NCBI GenBank assembly: GCA_910575105.1
Contig: CAJTDK010000007.1
Coordinates: 124,001-188,000, forward strand
Source of the DNA: Lachnospiraceae bacterium
GTDB taxonomy: Bacteria > Bacillota > Clostridia > Lachnospirales > Lachnospiraceae
DNA: 64,000 nucleotides
Direction: 5' to 3'
Within the stretch, counting starts at the first letter, position 1, and the number at the start of each line of letters is the position of its first letter. The notes under the pieces were generated by a model. It did no database searches. It saw only the letters and a list, made by a program, of their open reading frames with translations, and was not told the origin of the DNA. A program made the position numbers and the translations under genes. Below, in pieces: positions 29,006-37,666 of the stretch.

Positions 29006-29747
29006 GGTCAGCATTCCCCTGCACTTCCTCCAGAATTCTATGGCGGTAATCGACGAATTTCTCATCGTAAACATAACGCGGCCGCTCAAGATCGATAGCG
29101 ATCACATCCGCGATGCTGTTCTTTGCAGGCGATATGACAATCACCCTGTCCGCCAGATACACTGCCTCCTCCACGCTGTGGGTGATAAATAGAATCGTGC
29201 GCTTCGTCTTAAGCCAGATCTCCTGCAGCTCCGACCTGAGACGGTTCGACGTCTGCTTGTCAAGGGCCGAGAACGGCTCGTCCATGAGGAGAATCTCAGA
29301 ATCCAGTGTCAGCGCCCTGGCTAACGCCACCCTCTGGCGCATCCCGCCGGAGAGCTGGTGTATCGCATAATCCCGGTACTCCTCAAGCTGCATCATCCGC
29401 AGATATTTCATCGCCGTATCTTCCTGCTCCTTTGCCGAAAGGCCGGCAAGCTTCATGCCGAATTTCACATTCTCGATAACATTCAGCCACGGGAACAGCG
29501 CGTGCTCCTGAAACATGACGACACGGTTGGCGGAAGGACCGTCAAACCCTTTGCCATTCAGCAGGATCTCTCCGGACGTGGGCTTCTCAAGCCCCGCGAT
29601 CAGATTCAGAAGGGTGCTCTTCCCGCACCCGCTCTGACCGACGACACAGACAAATTCGCCGTTTTGTATCTCCAGATTAATATTGTTTAGCACGTCTCCT
29701 TTGGTATCCTCAAAGGTTTTGCTGACATTTTTCAGTATTAGTGACAT
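28992..29747 (-). CDS. ABC transporter ATP-binding protein, NitT/TauT (SsuB-like)
   Basis: This 251-residue ATPase has Walker A VGQSGCGKST, Q-loop MFQEHALFPWLNV, signature LSGGMRQRVALARA, Walker B ILLMDEPFSALD and the switch His in FITHSVEEA. It matches the SsuB/TauB subfamily. It lies between the substrate-binding lipoprotein gene (15 nt upstream) and the permease gene (overlapping), forming a complete importer within the sulfation operon. Confidence 0.93.
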   Translation of the reverse strand: MSLILKNVSKTFEDTKGDVLNNINLEIQNGEFVCVVGQSGCGKSTLLNLIAGLEKPTSGEILLNGKGFDGPSANRVVMFQEHALFPWLNVIENVKFGMKLAGLSAKEQEDTAMKYLRMMQLEEYRDYAIHQLSGGMRQRVALARALTLDSEILLMDEPFSALDKQTSNRLRSELQEIWLKTKRTILFITHSVEEAVYLADRVIVISPAKNSIADVIAIDLERPRYVYDEKFVDYRHRILEEVQGNADHEKK

Positions 29748-29762
29748 ATGAAAGCCTTTCTG

Positions 29763-30734
29763 TTATTCAACAAAAATATCCTTGTAATCTTCCATGATGA
29801 ATTCCTGCTCCAGTGAGATATCTGCAAATTCTCTGATGGCGTCCTCATTGACATCCGTAGTGAATACGATCTTCCCGAAAGCGCCCGAAAGCACCGCTTC
29901 ATCCAGGGATTTCCCTGTAGCGTCATTGATCTCTTTATTGACTACAGCCGAGGCATCCGGCACATTGGCATTGATATAATCCGTCACCTTTTCATGTTCC
30001 TCAAGAAAAGCCTCTACCGCCTCCGGATTCTCTTCCATGAATTCACTGCGGACTACCACAACTGCCACAGGATAGTCGCCGCCCTTATATACCTCATCAT
30101 AGTCAAGCACGATCTGGGCGCCGTTCTTCTCCAGCGTCGTGCCCCATGGCTCAGGAACCAGGGCAGCGTCGATGTTGCCCTGATCCATCATATTCATCAC
30201 ATCCGCATTCTCCACTGCAGTTACATTCACGGTTCCTCCTTTATCTGCCGGGGACAGGCCGTTATCCTCCAGAAGCTTCAACAGACACAGATGCTGCGTG
30301 TTGCCAATCTGCGGGATCGCGACCGTCTTTCCGTCCAAATCAGCCGCGCTTTGAATCTCTGCTTCCGGAGACTTCACCAGTACCGCCCCGGCCTTCGATA
30401 CTCCTGATAATATCTTAACATCACTTTTCGACTTGACATTGGCAGTAACCGCCGGCACCGGCCCGATATATCCGATATCAATATCTCCGGCAAACAGCGC
30501 CTCAACCTCGGCAGGTCCTGCATTGAAGGCTGTCCAGTTCACCTTCATGCCATCCGGAAGCGCTTCCTCCATGGAACCTGTCGCTTTCATATAAAGAGCC
30601 TGCGCATGGGTGACATTATTAAAATACCCGATAGTCAGCTCCTCATCTCCGGAACTCTTCCCGCACCCTGCTAAAACTGCGGATACCGTCAGAAAACATG
30701 CCATCAGAAAAACCTGCAAAATTCTTTTTTTCAT
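29763..30734 (-). CDS. ABC transporter substrate-binding lipoprotein, NitT/TauT (SsuA-like)
   Basis: Lipoprotein of 323 residues. The signal peptide ends in the lipobox LAGC at about 20-23 and is followed by the periplasmic-binding-protein type 2 fold with ELTIGYFNNVTHAQALYMK and VPEPWGTTLEKNGAQIV, as in SsuA/TauA/NrtA proteins. Such proteins bind small oxyanions or sulfonates. With cysD and cysNC in the same operon, sulfate is the simplest ligand, though an organosulfonate or an acceptor molecule is possible. ATG at 30734 lies one base after the sulfotransferase stop. Confidence 0.9.
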   Translation of the reverse strand: MKKRILQVFLMACFLTVSAVLAGCGKSSGDEELTIGYFNNVTHAQALYMKATGSMEEALPDGMKVNWTAFNAGPAEVEALFAGDIDIGYIGPVPAVTANVKSKSDVKILSGVSKAGAVLVKSPEAEIQSAADLDGKTVAIPQIGNTQHLCLLKLLEDNGLSPADKGGTVNVTAVENADVMNMMDQGNIDAALVPEPWGTTLEKNGAQIVLDYDEVYKGGDYPVAVVVVRSEFMEENPEAVEAFLEEHEKVTDYINANVPDASAVVNKEINDATGKSLDEAVLSGAFGKIVFTTDVNEDAIREFADISLEQEFIMEDYKDIFVE

Positions 30735-30735
30735 G

Positions 30736-31875
30736 TTACTTCCTCTTTTTCAACAATATTTTTACCGCTGTCCTAAAGGGATGCCTGAGCTTATGCTTCA
30801 TCTCCTTAATCTCTGCCCGCAAAGCCTCATTCTCCTTCTCCATCCTTCGGAGCACGCTGATATTCACCTCTGCGGCAAAACGGATAACATCGTCCATCAT
30901 GCACGGATTACTCTTGTCCCACTTCGGAAGCTCCTTAAAGCTCAGATCGAACAGCTCTTCACCCGGCTCGCCCAGATATTCCTCTGCAACCCTGCGGTTC
31001 CCTTCCTGGAACTGCTCCAGGAAACCCTTCGCCTCCTCGATGGAAAACATACTGCTGGGATATGTCTGCTCCGAGATCTTGCTGTAGTTGAGTAAGACAC
31101 GTCTTAAAAAAATACTCTCATCCTCCGTAAGCTCCGGCAGCGTATTCAAGATCCGCTTGATCTCGCAGGTATTCCCGGAAAGGCTCTGGTTCACCGTATC
31201 CTTTGGTATCAGGTACTCATCCGTCAGCTCAAGCCCGATAATACTTAAAAAATCCGCCTGGATCATGCCATCCGGAAAACGGTTCCGCTCATAACGGCGC
31301 ACGATGATATTTTCTTTTCCAAGCACTGCGGACATCTCTCCAAGCGCTTTATCATAATCAAGCTGAAGCTCTGCCGGATAATCGCTGATATACTTTTCCC
31401 ACGGTATATATGACGCTGATTTCTTCAGCGAATTCCCTTTGACCCGCTGCTTCCAGCGGGAATCCATATACAGATCCTGCCGCCTCAAATACACGATGAG
31501 CTTTACCGCGAACTGATAGCGGTCGGCAGCGGCCTTTAAATCTTTCCACAAGGATTCTCCCAGCTTATAACTTGCTGTCCAGATACCCTCATCTGAAAGA
31601 ATAACATTATCATATATTTTAAACTGATGCAAGATATAATTCATATTTTCCTGAAAACGCTGCTTTTCTTCCCCGATCTGACGCACACCGTTCCGGTAAA
31701 TGCTCTTCTGGAGAAACATCCCATTGCGCCGTTTGGAATATCCGGCATAATAATTCTTAAAGTCAGGATAACAGTACCCTTTGCTCTCAAGTACATTCCG
31801 GTTCACCGTGCATAATTCCTGTATCGCAGATGTACCGGTCTTCGGCGTCCCTATGTGCACATATAATGTTTTCAT
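30736..31875 (-). CDS. PAPS-dependent sulfotransferase-like protein
   Basis: This 379-residue cytoplasmic protein starts MKTLYVHIGTPKTGTSAIQ, a 5'-phosphosulfate binding loop (about residues 7-19) of bacterial sulfotransferases. It continues with NVILSDEGIW and a 3'-phosphate binding segment LIVYLRRQDLYMDSRWKQ (about 126-143). The C-terminus is a basic coiled coil. ATG at 31875 has GGAGG 6 nt upstream; an earlier in-frame start at 31941 would run into cysNC. It lies between cysNC and the transporter with 23-nt and 1-nt gaps, so PAPS is made by the two genes before it. The acceptor (glycan, lipid, steroid, phenol or other) cannot be told from sequence. Confidence 0.82.
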   Translation of the reverse strand: MKTLYVHIGTPKTGTSAIQELCTVNRNVLESKGYCYPDFKNYYAGYSKRRNGMFLQKSIYRNGVRQIGEEKQRFQENMNYILHQFKIYDNVILSDEGIWTASYKLGESLWKDLKAAADRYQFAVKLIVYLRRQDLYMDSRWKQRVKGNSLKKSASYIPWEKYISDYPAELQLDYDKALGEMSAVLGKENIIVRRYERNRFPDGMIQADFLSIIGLELTDEYLIPKDTVNQSLSGNTCEIKRILNTLPELTEDESIFLRRVLLNYSKISEQTYPSSMFSIEEAKGFLEQFQEGNRRVAEEYLGEPGEELFDLSFKELPKWDKSNPCMMDDVIRFAAEVNISVLRRMEKENEALRAEIKEMKHKLRHPFRTAVKILLKKRK

Positions 31876-31898
31876 TCGCATCCTCCGTAACAAAATAA

Positions 31899-33725
31899 TT
31901 ATATAAACTCTTCCAATTTCTGAATAATGATATCTACACACTGCTCAAGATCATACTGCGCGGTATCAATTGTAATGTCCGGGTTCTCCGGCTCTTCGTA
32001 GGGACTGGTGATTCCCGTAAAGTCCGCGATCTTCCCTTCTCTCGCCGCCTTGTAAAGCCCTTTTATATCCCTGCGCTCACATTCCTCAAGCGGAGTGCTG
32101 ATATAGACCTCCACAAAGCTGTCCCCGATGATCTTCTTCGCATTTCTCCGATCCTGCGCATAAGGCGAGATAAAAGAAGTAAGGACGATAAGCCCCGCAT
32201 CATTCATCAGCTTCGCGACCTCGGCGATCCTCCGGATATTTTCAATACGGTCCTGCTGTCCGAAGCCAAGATTCTTATTAAGCCCCATCCGGATATTGTC
32301 CCCGTCAAGGAGCATCGTATGTCTGCCCATGGAGAACAGCTTCTTTTCCAGGGCGTTGGCAACTGTAGATTTGCCAGAACCTGACAGCCCGGTCATCCAC
32401 ACCGTGACAGCCTTCTGGCCTAACTGACCCTCTCTGAGCGTTCTCGTAATATCCATATTATTCCAGGTAAGATTATTTTCCCTCAAGCTTTCCTGGACTA
32501 CCACCCCGCAGGCAGAGGTCATATTGGTGATCCGGTTGATCAAGATCAGCGATCCCAGCTCCTGATGATTGGAAAACTCGTCGAATACGATCTTGCTTCC
32601 CACGGAAATCTCACAGAGGGCGATCTCATTCTTGCAGATCGTCGATGCTTCGATCTTGTTGCCCGAATTAATGTCGATCTTATGCTTAATCCCCAGGACA
32701 GTCGCCGGAACCTGCTGAGTTCCCAGCTTCAGCAGGAAATTCATCCCCGCCGTCAGATTACTGTCATCCATCCACAGTATGGAGGCGATCAGCATCCTGC
32801 CCACCGTCATGCTGCTGTCCTTCGTCAGGACGCAGCCTCTGGACACATCGATCTCCGTATCAAGCTGGATCGTGACCGCATGGCCGTTCCTGCTTCTGTC
32901 CACTTCCTGATCCCCCTGAAGGATGCCCGCCACCCTGGCTTTCTCCTTGCTTGGCAGGACAGTAACCGTATCGCCCACCGCGATCTCGCCTGACGCGATC
33001 TGTCCCTGGAAACCTCTGAATCCCCTGTTTGGGCGGCACACGCGCTGAACTGGCATGACAAACCCGGCATTCTCATCCTCCTTCGATACATCTATCGTCT
33101 CCAGATAATGGAGGAGAGACGGCCCGGTATACCACACCATCTGATTTGATTTTTTGGTAATATTATCTCCCTCTGTCGCAGACACCGGGATGATCTTTAT
33201 CGTCTTATAGTCAAATTCTGACATCAACATCTTAATATCTTTTTTCACCTTACGGAAACGCGCCTGATCGTAATGCACCAGATCCATCTTGTTCACCGTA
33301 AAGACAAAATGGCGAATCCCCATCAATGCACAGATTCTGGCATGGCGCTTCGTCTGGAGGAGAACGCCCTGGCTGGCATCAACCAAGATGACACTGAGCG
33401 CAGCAAATGACGCTCCCACCGCCATATTTCTCGTATATTCTTCATGTCCCGGAGTATCAGCCACAATAAAACTTCTATTCTCCGTCGTAAAATAGCGGTA
33501 AGCCACATCGATAGTGATCCCCTGCTCCCGCTCTGCCATCAACCCGTCCAGCAACAGGGAATAGTCGATCTTTCCGTCATTGGAACCCACCTTGGAATCC
33601 AGCTCCAGCGCTTTCTTCTGATCCGTGAACAGCAGCTTCGCATCGTAGAGCATATGGCCGATCAGCGTAGATTTCCCGTCGTCTACACTGCCGCATGTGA
33701 TAAATTTTAATAAGTCATTTTTCAT
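31899..33725 (-). CDS. cysNC: Bifunctional sulfate adenylyltransferase subunit 1 / APS kinase
   Basis: Fusion of 608 residues. The N-terminal CysN GTPase has GSVDDGKST, DTPGHEEY and NKMD and drives APS formation with CysD. Translation-factor-like beta barrels follow (about 225-425), then a C-terminal CysC APS kinase from about 430 with P-loop GLSGSGKST, DGDNIR and FISPYAQDRR. The product is PAPS. Both active sites look complete. ATG at 33725 begins one base after the cysD stop, with GAGAGGG upstream; the longer frame to 33842 overlaps cysD. The fusion commits sulfate to PAPS, and the next gene is a sulfotransferase. Confidence 0.95.
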   Translation of the reverse strand: MKNDLLKFITCGSVDDGKSTLIGHMLYDAKLLFTDQKKALELDSKVGSNDGKIDYSLLLDGLMAEREQGITIDVAYRYFTTENRSFIVADTPGHEEYTRNMAVGASFAALSVILVDASQGVLLQTKRHARICALMGIRHFVFTVNKMDLVHYDQARFRKVKKDIKMLMSEFDYKTIKIIPVSATEGDNITKKSNQMVWYTGPSLLHYLETIDVSKEDENAGFVMPVQRVCRPNRGFRGFQGQIASGEIAVGDTVTVLPSKEKARVAGILQGDQEVDRSRNGHAVTIQLDTEIDVSRGCVLTKDSSMTVGRMLIASILWMDDSNLTAGMNFLLKLGTQQVPATVLGIKHKIDINSGNKIEASTICKNEIALCEISVGSKIVFDEFSNHQELGSLILINRITNMTSACGVVVQESLRENNLTWNNMDITRTLREGQLGQKAVTVWMTGLSGSGKSTVANALEKKLFSMGRHTMLLDGDNIRMGLNKNLGFGQQDRIENIRRIAEVAKLMNDAGLIVLTSFISPYAQDRRNAKKIIGDSFVEVYISTPLEECERRDIKGLYKAAREGKIADFTGITSPYEEPENPDITIDTAQYDLEQCVDIIIQKLEEFI

Positions 33726-33726
33726 C

Positions 33727-34620
33727 TTAAAAATATCCCTCTCGCTTCCTCTTTTCCATACTGGCGGAACCGCCGTCCGAATCAATGACCCGGCTTGTCC
33801 TCTCCGACTCCACGGCTCCCAGTGTCTCCTCGATAATCTCATCTAACGTAGCTGCCGAAGACTCTACTCCGCCTGTCAGCGGATAACAGCCCAGTGTGCG
33901 GAAACGCACCATCTTCGTCTCGATCTTCTCGCCCGGCAGAAGCTTTAGCCTGTCGTCTGCAGCCATAATGATATTGCCGTCCCGTTCGATGACCGGCCGG
34001 GGCTTAGCAAAGTATAAAGGCACGATCGGTATATTTTCTTTTTTAATATATTGCCAGATATCGGCTTCCGTCCAGTTGGACAGTGGAAATACCCGGATGC
34101 TCTCACCCTGGTTAATCCTCGTATTATAGAGCTTCCACATCTCCGGACGCTGGTTTTTCGGATCCCATGCATGTTCAGAATTCCGAAACGAAAAAATCCG
34201 CTCTTTTGCCCGGGACTTCTCTTCGTCCCGCCTTCCCCCGCCAAAAGCCGCAGTAAAGCCGTATTTGTCCAAAGCCTGTTTTAATGCCTGTGTCTTCATG
34301 ATATCCGTATACGCGGCACCATGATCAAAGGGATTAATCCCCTGTTTTACACCATCCTCATTAATGTATTCCAGCATTTCAATCTGGAGCTCTTTTGCCC
34401 TTCTGTCCCGGAACTCAATCATCTCCGGGAACTTCCACGTCGTATTCACATGCAGAAAAGGAAAAGGCGGCTTCTCCGGATAGAACGCCTTCAATGCCAG
34501 GTGAAGCATTACTGAAGAATCCTTGCCGATGGAGTACAGCATAACCGGCTTCTCACATTCCGCCGCAACTTCCCTCATGATATAGATTGCTTCTGCCTCA
34601 AGTTCTTCTAAATGGTTCAT
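33727..34620 (-). CDS. cysD: Sulfate adenylyltransferase subunit 2
   Basis: PAPS-reductase-fold protein of 297 residues catalysing ATP plus sulfate to APS together with CysN. It has the PP-loop [41 protein letters not shown] and [12 protein letters not shown], all CysD signatures that distinguish it from CysH reductases. ATG at 34620 is preferred over ATG at 34623 for its spacing from GGGAG. It is the first gene of the operon, and a bidirectional terminator and a long hairpin lie upstream. Confidence 0.95.
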   Translation of the reverse strand: MNHLEELEAEAIYIMREVAAECEKPVMLYSIGKDSSVMLHLALKAFYPEKPPFPFLHVNTTWKFPEMIEFRDRRAKELQIEMLEYINEDGVKQGINPFDHGAAYTDIMKTQALKQALDKYGFTAAFGGGRRDEEKSRAKERIFSFRNSEHAWDPKNQRPEMWKLYNTRINQGESIRVFPLSNWTEADIWQYIKKENIPIVPLYFAKPRPVIERDGNIIMAADDRLKLLPGEKIETKMVRFRTLGCYPLTGGVESSAATLDEIIEETLGAVESERTSRVIDSDGGSASMEKRKREGYF

Positions 34621-34721
34621 CATCTACTCCCGTCTTTTTTTCATATTTTGTACGTCTGTATTCCACAGTATGTATAAATTACCACTGGAAAATTAAACTA
34701 ATATTAAATCGTGTGAAAAAA

Positions 34722-34749
34722 GGATGCCCCCATCTTGGCATCCTTTTTT
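34722..34749. terminator. Bidirectional terminator upstream of cysD
   Basis: Seven-bp stem GGATGCC / GGCATCC with an 8-nt loop, flanked by six T on the right and six A on the left, so it can stop transcription on either strand. It may end the DUF6147 transcript; a role as a leader attenuator of the cysD operon is possible but unproven. Confidence 0.75.
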
Positions 34750-34765
34750 CCGTTTCCTCTTATAT

Positions 34766-34913
34766 CTGGGAAGACTGTGACCTGCATCGCAATACAACGG
34801 AGCATTGTCACTCAGATAAATATTCGTTTTACTTTTTCATTATGTTAGTCATGTTATCTAATTGTATACAACCATTCCATCCTCCGCGGCGATGCTTGTC
34901 ACAGTCTTCCCAG
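34766..34913. repeat. 148-nt imperfect long hairpin with 25-nt terminal inverted repeats
   Basis: The ends 34766-34790 and 34889-34913 are inverted copies of each other over 25 nt except for a 2-nt mismatch. Inside, CGGAG pairs with CTCCG and AGATAA with TTATCT, so the whole element can fold. No frame in it looks coding. It could be a MITE-like insertion or a structured RNA; no clear target-site duplication is visible. It lies in the 368-nt gap between the DUF6147 gene and cysD. Confidence 0.6.
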
Positions 34914-34988
34914 CAGACTCAACATACTGAGGTTATACCGAGGTGCCATAATAAAGCGACTGGAATTTCTCTATTACGGCATAGCAGG

Positions 34989-35465
34989 TTACTCGATGAG
35001 TACTCCATTAGTAAAGCTATCGCTGACATCGTCGTTTGCAGAGTGGATACATGATACGCGGTAGTAATAACCGCCTTCTACCTTCAGCTCTTTGCTGGAA
35101 GCTATTCGGTCTGTATTCTCCTCGCGTACTACCCATCCATCATAGCTTTCCCATGAAGTATCTTCCTTCTTAGCTCGTTCAACGAGAACAGCCAGTCCGA
35201 TTCTCTCCACAGTCTGACATGCGATAGTGCTCCCTCCAACATAAAGATTTCCATTAGCTAATCTGACACACTTAGAATAACCCGCCAATAAATCTTCACC
35301 ACGAGTAATCTTTGTATCATAGCCGATAGATTCACTCTCATCTGTCAGATAAGAACCATCAATCTGCTTTCTGTCTTCCTCTGCATGTACATCAAAACTC
35401 ACAACAAACATACAAAGTACCAGCATCAGGATACAACCAATAGACTTTACCTTCTTTTTCTCCAT
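34989..35465 (-). CDS. Small secreted DUF6147-like protein
   Basis: This 158-residue protein has an N-terminal signal peptide (hydrophobic core IGCILMLVLCMFVVSF, likely cleavage after VHA). The secreted part ends with GGYYYRVSCIHSAND, a phrase I associate with the DUF6147 family of Lachnospiraceae. Two cysteines may form a disulfide. The function is unknown. It is transcribed alone, 67 nt beyond the anti-sigma-like gene. Confidence 0.7.
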   Translation of the reverse strand: MEKKKVKSIGCILMLVLCMFVVSFDVHAEEDRKQIDGSYLTDESESIGYDTKITRGEDLLAGYSKCVRLANGNLYVGGSTIACQTVERIGLAVLVERAKKEDTSWESYDGWVVREENTDRIASSKELKVEGGYYYRVSCIHSANDDVSDSFTNGVLIE

Positions 35466-35532
35466 CTTTTACCTCCGCCCTCCCTAACTCTCATATAATA
35501 GACACATTATTCGCCAAAAACTGACGGCATTT

Positions 35533-36378
35533 TTACAAAAAATATAAATTTTTTAAAATTTCTATAAATTCTTCTTTATCCAACTTTCCAGCCAGAAAAT
35601 ATTCTAACTTTTTATACGTAAAATGAGCCGAGCATTTAATCGTTCCTGTTTCTTTTACTTGATATATTGATAATTCTATATCATTGCCACCAATCTTCAT
35701 TTCTTCTTTATCTATAATTTCATCGTCCCCATCAAATCCAAAAGAAGAATTATAATATCCTGCACTAATCACATACAACAACGTTTTCTCATTAAACTCA
35801 TATATCATTTCCGCAACTTGCAAGTTGTCATTCAACTCCATCTCAATAAATTTTATTCCTTTTTGTTGACTAGCAAATCTAACCGGTTCCACTCCAAACG
35901 TATCCTTAATTTCTTGATACGCCTCTTTCTCATCTTCATTCTCCGACACCTTATTCTCTTCATCAGAATCTACCTGTACAACTTTTCTCCCTCCAACAAC
36001 CTGTTCGATCACCGATGCGATCCTCTCGGCCCCGCCCGTACTTGTCATTCCAATACCCAACACAAGCAATACCGCAGCCGCGGACGCCGCATACATCCTA
36101 ATCCTTCTCTTCCTGCGCTTCTTCCGGCCGCCGGAACGTTCCTCCCGAATCTTTCGCCCGAGCATGAGCGCTTCCCGGTCTTCTTCGGAAAGTCCTGCAT
36201 AAGCCTGTTCTTTTTCGTAAGTATCAATGCGACTCTGCAGCTTAAGCCGGATATCATCTTTGAGAGCATTAGGCATCTCTTTGATCTCAGATGCATCAAC
36301 TTCCTTCTGGATGGCTTCTGCTTCACCATATAAGTCTTCTCTTATTACCTGTTCCAAATCATCTCTCTGCATTGTCAT
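35533..36378 (-). CDS. Anti-sigma-like membrane protein with DUF4367-type C-terminus
   Basis: Single-pass protein of about 281 residues. The cytoplasmic N-terminus (1-95) begins MTMQRDDLEQVIREDLYGEA and ends in a basic stretch; one transmembrane helix follows (about 95-113); the extracellular C-terminal domain (about 160-281) is rich in beta-strand phrases, as in DUF4367 proteins. This architecture is usual for ECF anti-sigma partners. ATG at 36378 has GAGG 8 nt upstream. The probable cognate ECF sigma gene lies at 37667-38242 on the same strand, with murG between them. Confidence 0.6.
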   Translation of the reverse strand: MTMQRDDLEQVIREDLYGEAEAIQKEVDASEIKEMPNALKDDIRLKLQSRIDTYEKEQAYAGLSEEDREALMLGRKIREERSGGRKKRRKRRIRMYAASAAAVLLVLGIGMTSTGGAERIASVIEQVVGGRKVVQVDSDEENKVSENEDEKEAYQEIKDTFGVEPVRFASQQKGIKFIEMELNDNLQVAEMIYEFNEKTLLYVISAGYYNSSFGFDGDDEIIDKEEMKIGGNDIELSIYQVKETGTIKCSAHFTYKKLEYFLAGKLDKEEFIEILKNLYFL

Positions 36379-36529
36379 TGAAAATACCTCATAAAACAGG
36401 CTGTTCACCCGTCTCTTTCTCTTGACCAATCTATATCAGATTGTATAATATATAAGTAACAGTTCTTTTGTTGCAGATTATAGACTGTTTAACTTGTAGT
36501 AGTTAAAGATTTTCTTTTCGGAGGTTCTT

Positions 36530-37594
36530 ATGAAACGTATTATCTTAACTGGCGGCGGCACCGCCGGTCATGTTACTCCCAACATTGCTCTCCTTCCCCG
36601 TCTTAAGGAGCTGCACTATGATATCCACTATATCGGCTCCTATAACGGAATCGAGAAGGAACTGATTGAGCAGTTCGGCATCCCGTATCATGGGATTGCC
36701 ACCGGAAAGCTCCGCCGCTATTTCAGTCTCCAGAATTTTACCGACCCATTCCGTGTTCTTAAGGGCATGAACGAAGCGAAAAAACTTGTGAAGATCCTGA
36801 AGCCTGACGTTATCTTTTCCAAAGGCGGCTTCGTATCTGTCCCTGTCGTACTTTCCGGAAAAAGATGCCGTGTTCCGGTCATCATACACGAATCAGATAT
36901 GACCCCGGGACTTGCCAACAAGATCTCCCTGTCGGCCGCCACAAAGGTATGCTGCAATTTCCCGGAAACGTTGGAACTTCTTCCCGAAGGAAAAGCAATA
37001 CTCACCGGTTCGCCTATCCGTCAGGAGCTGCTATCCGGAGACAAGTTCAAAGCACGTGAGTTCCTCGGGTTCACCGCCGACAAACCGGTGATCCTTGTTG
37101 TCGGCGGAAGTCTGGGCGCTGTTGCTGTCAACGAAGCAGTGCGCGCCATCCTCCCCGAGCTTCTCAAATCCTATCAGGTCATCCACCTGTGCGGCCGCGG
37201 CAAGCTCAACGAATCACTAAAAGGGCTTGAAGGATATGCACAGTTTGAATATGTCAAAGAAGAATTAAAAGATTTCTTCGCTCTTACAGATATCGTTATC
37301 TCCAGAGCCGGCGCCAACGCGATCTGCGAACTCCTGGCCTTACATAAACCAAACCTGCTGATCCCCCTCTCTGCCAATGCCAGCCGCGGGGACCAGATTC
37401 TGAACGCCCGCTCTTTCGAGCGTCAGGGCTTTAGTATCGTCCTGGAAGAAGAATCGCTGACAGACGAGACTCTTCTGGATGCCGTAAGCAGGCTGTACGA
37501 GCACCGCGAACATTATATCCACACGATGAAGAACTCCTCACAGCAGAATTCTATCGACACAATCGTCGATTTGATTGAATCTGTCACTGCCTGA
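36530..37594 (+). CDS. murG: UDP-GlcNAc:lipid II precursor GlcNAc transferase
   Basis: Peripheral membrane GT28 enzyme of 354 residues converting lipid I to lipid II in peptidoglycan synthesis. It starts RIILTGGGTAGHVTPNIAL (G-loop 1) and has SKGGFVSVPVV, IHESDMTPGLANK, VVGGSLGAVAVN and SRAGANAICELLAL. Firmicutes often carry a second MurG outside the dcw cluster, and this copy has no cell-division genes beside it. GGAGG precedes ATG at 36530. It is the only plus-strand gene in its stretch. Confidence 0.93.
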   Translation: MKRIILTGGGTAGHVTPNIALLPRLKELHYDIHYIGSYNGIEKELIEQFGIPYHGIATGKLRRYFSLQNFTDPFRVLKGMNEAKKLVKILKPDVIFSKGGFVSVPVVLSGKRCRVPVIIHESDMTPGLANKISLSAATKVCCNFPETLELLPEGKAILTGSPIRQELLSGDKFKAREFLGFTADKPVILVVGGSLGAVAVNEAVRAILPELLKSYQVIHLCGRGKLNESLKGLEGYAQFEYVKEELKDFFALTDIVISRAGANAICELLALHKPNLLIPLSANASRGDQILNARSFERQGFSIVLEEESLTDETLLDAVSRLYEHREHYIHTMKNSSQQNSIDTIVDLIESVTA

Positions 37595-37642
37595 TGCTTT
37601 GCCGTATATCCTGCAGTCAACATCGAATGTTGTCTTATAAAT

Positions 37643-37665
37643 AGAAGGTGCTAAAAGCACCTTCT
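37643..37665. terminator. Hairpin between convergent murG and ECF sigma genes
   Basis: Perfect 9-bp stem (37643-37651 with 37657-37665) and a 5-nt loop, adjoining the sigma gene stop codon. Flanking T runs are weak, so termination efficiency is uncertain. Confidence 0.55.
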
Positions 37666-37666
37666 A

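Noticed and set aside
33727-34620. cysD as a PAPS/APS reductase
   Set aside because: The motifs [15 protein letters not shown] and LGCYPLTG are those of sulfate adenylyltransferase subunit 2, and the adjoining gene is CysN-CysC.
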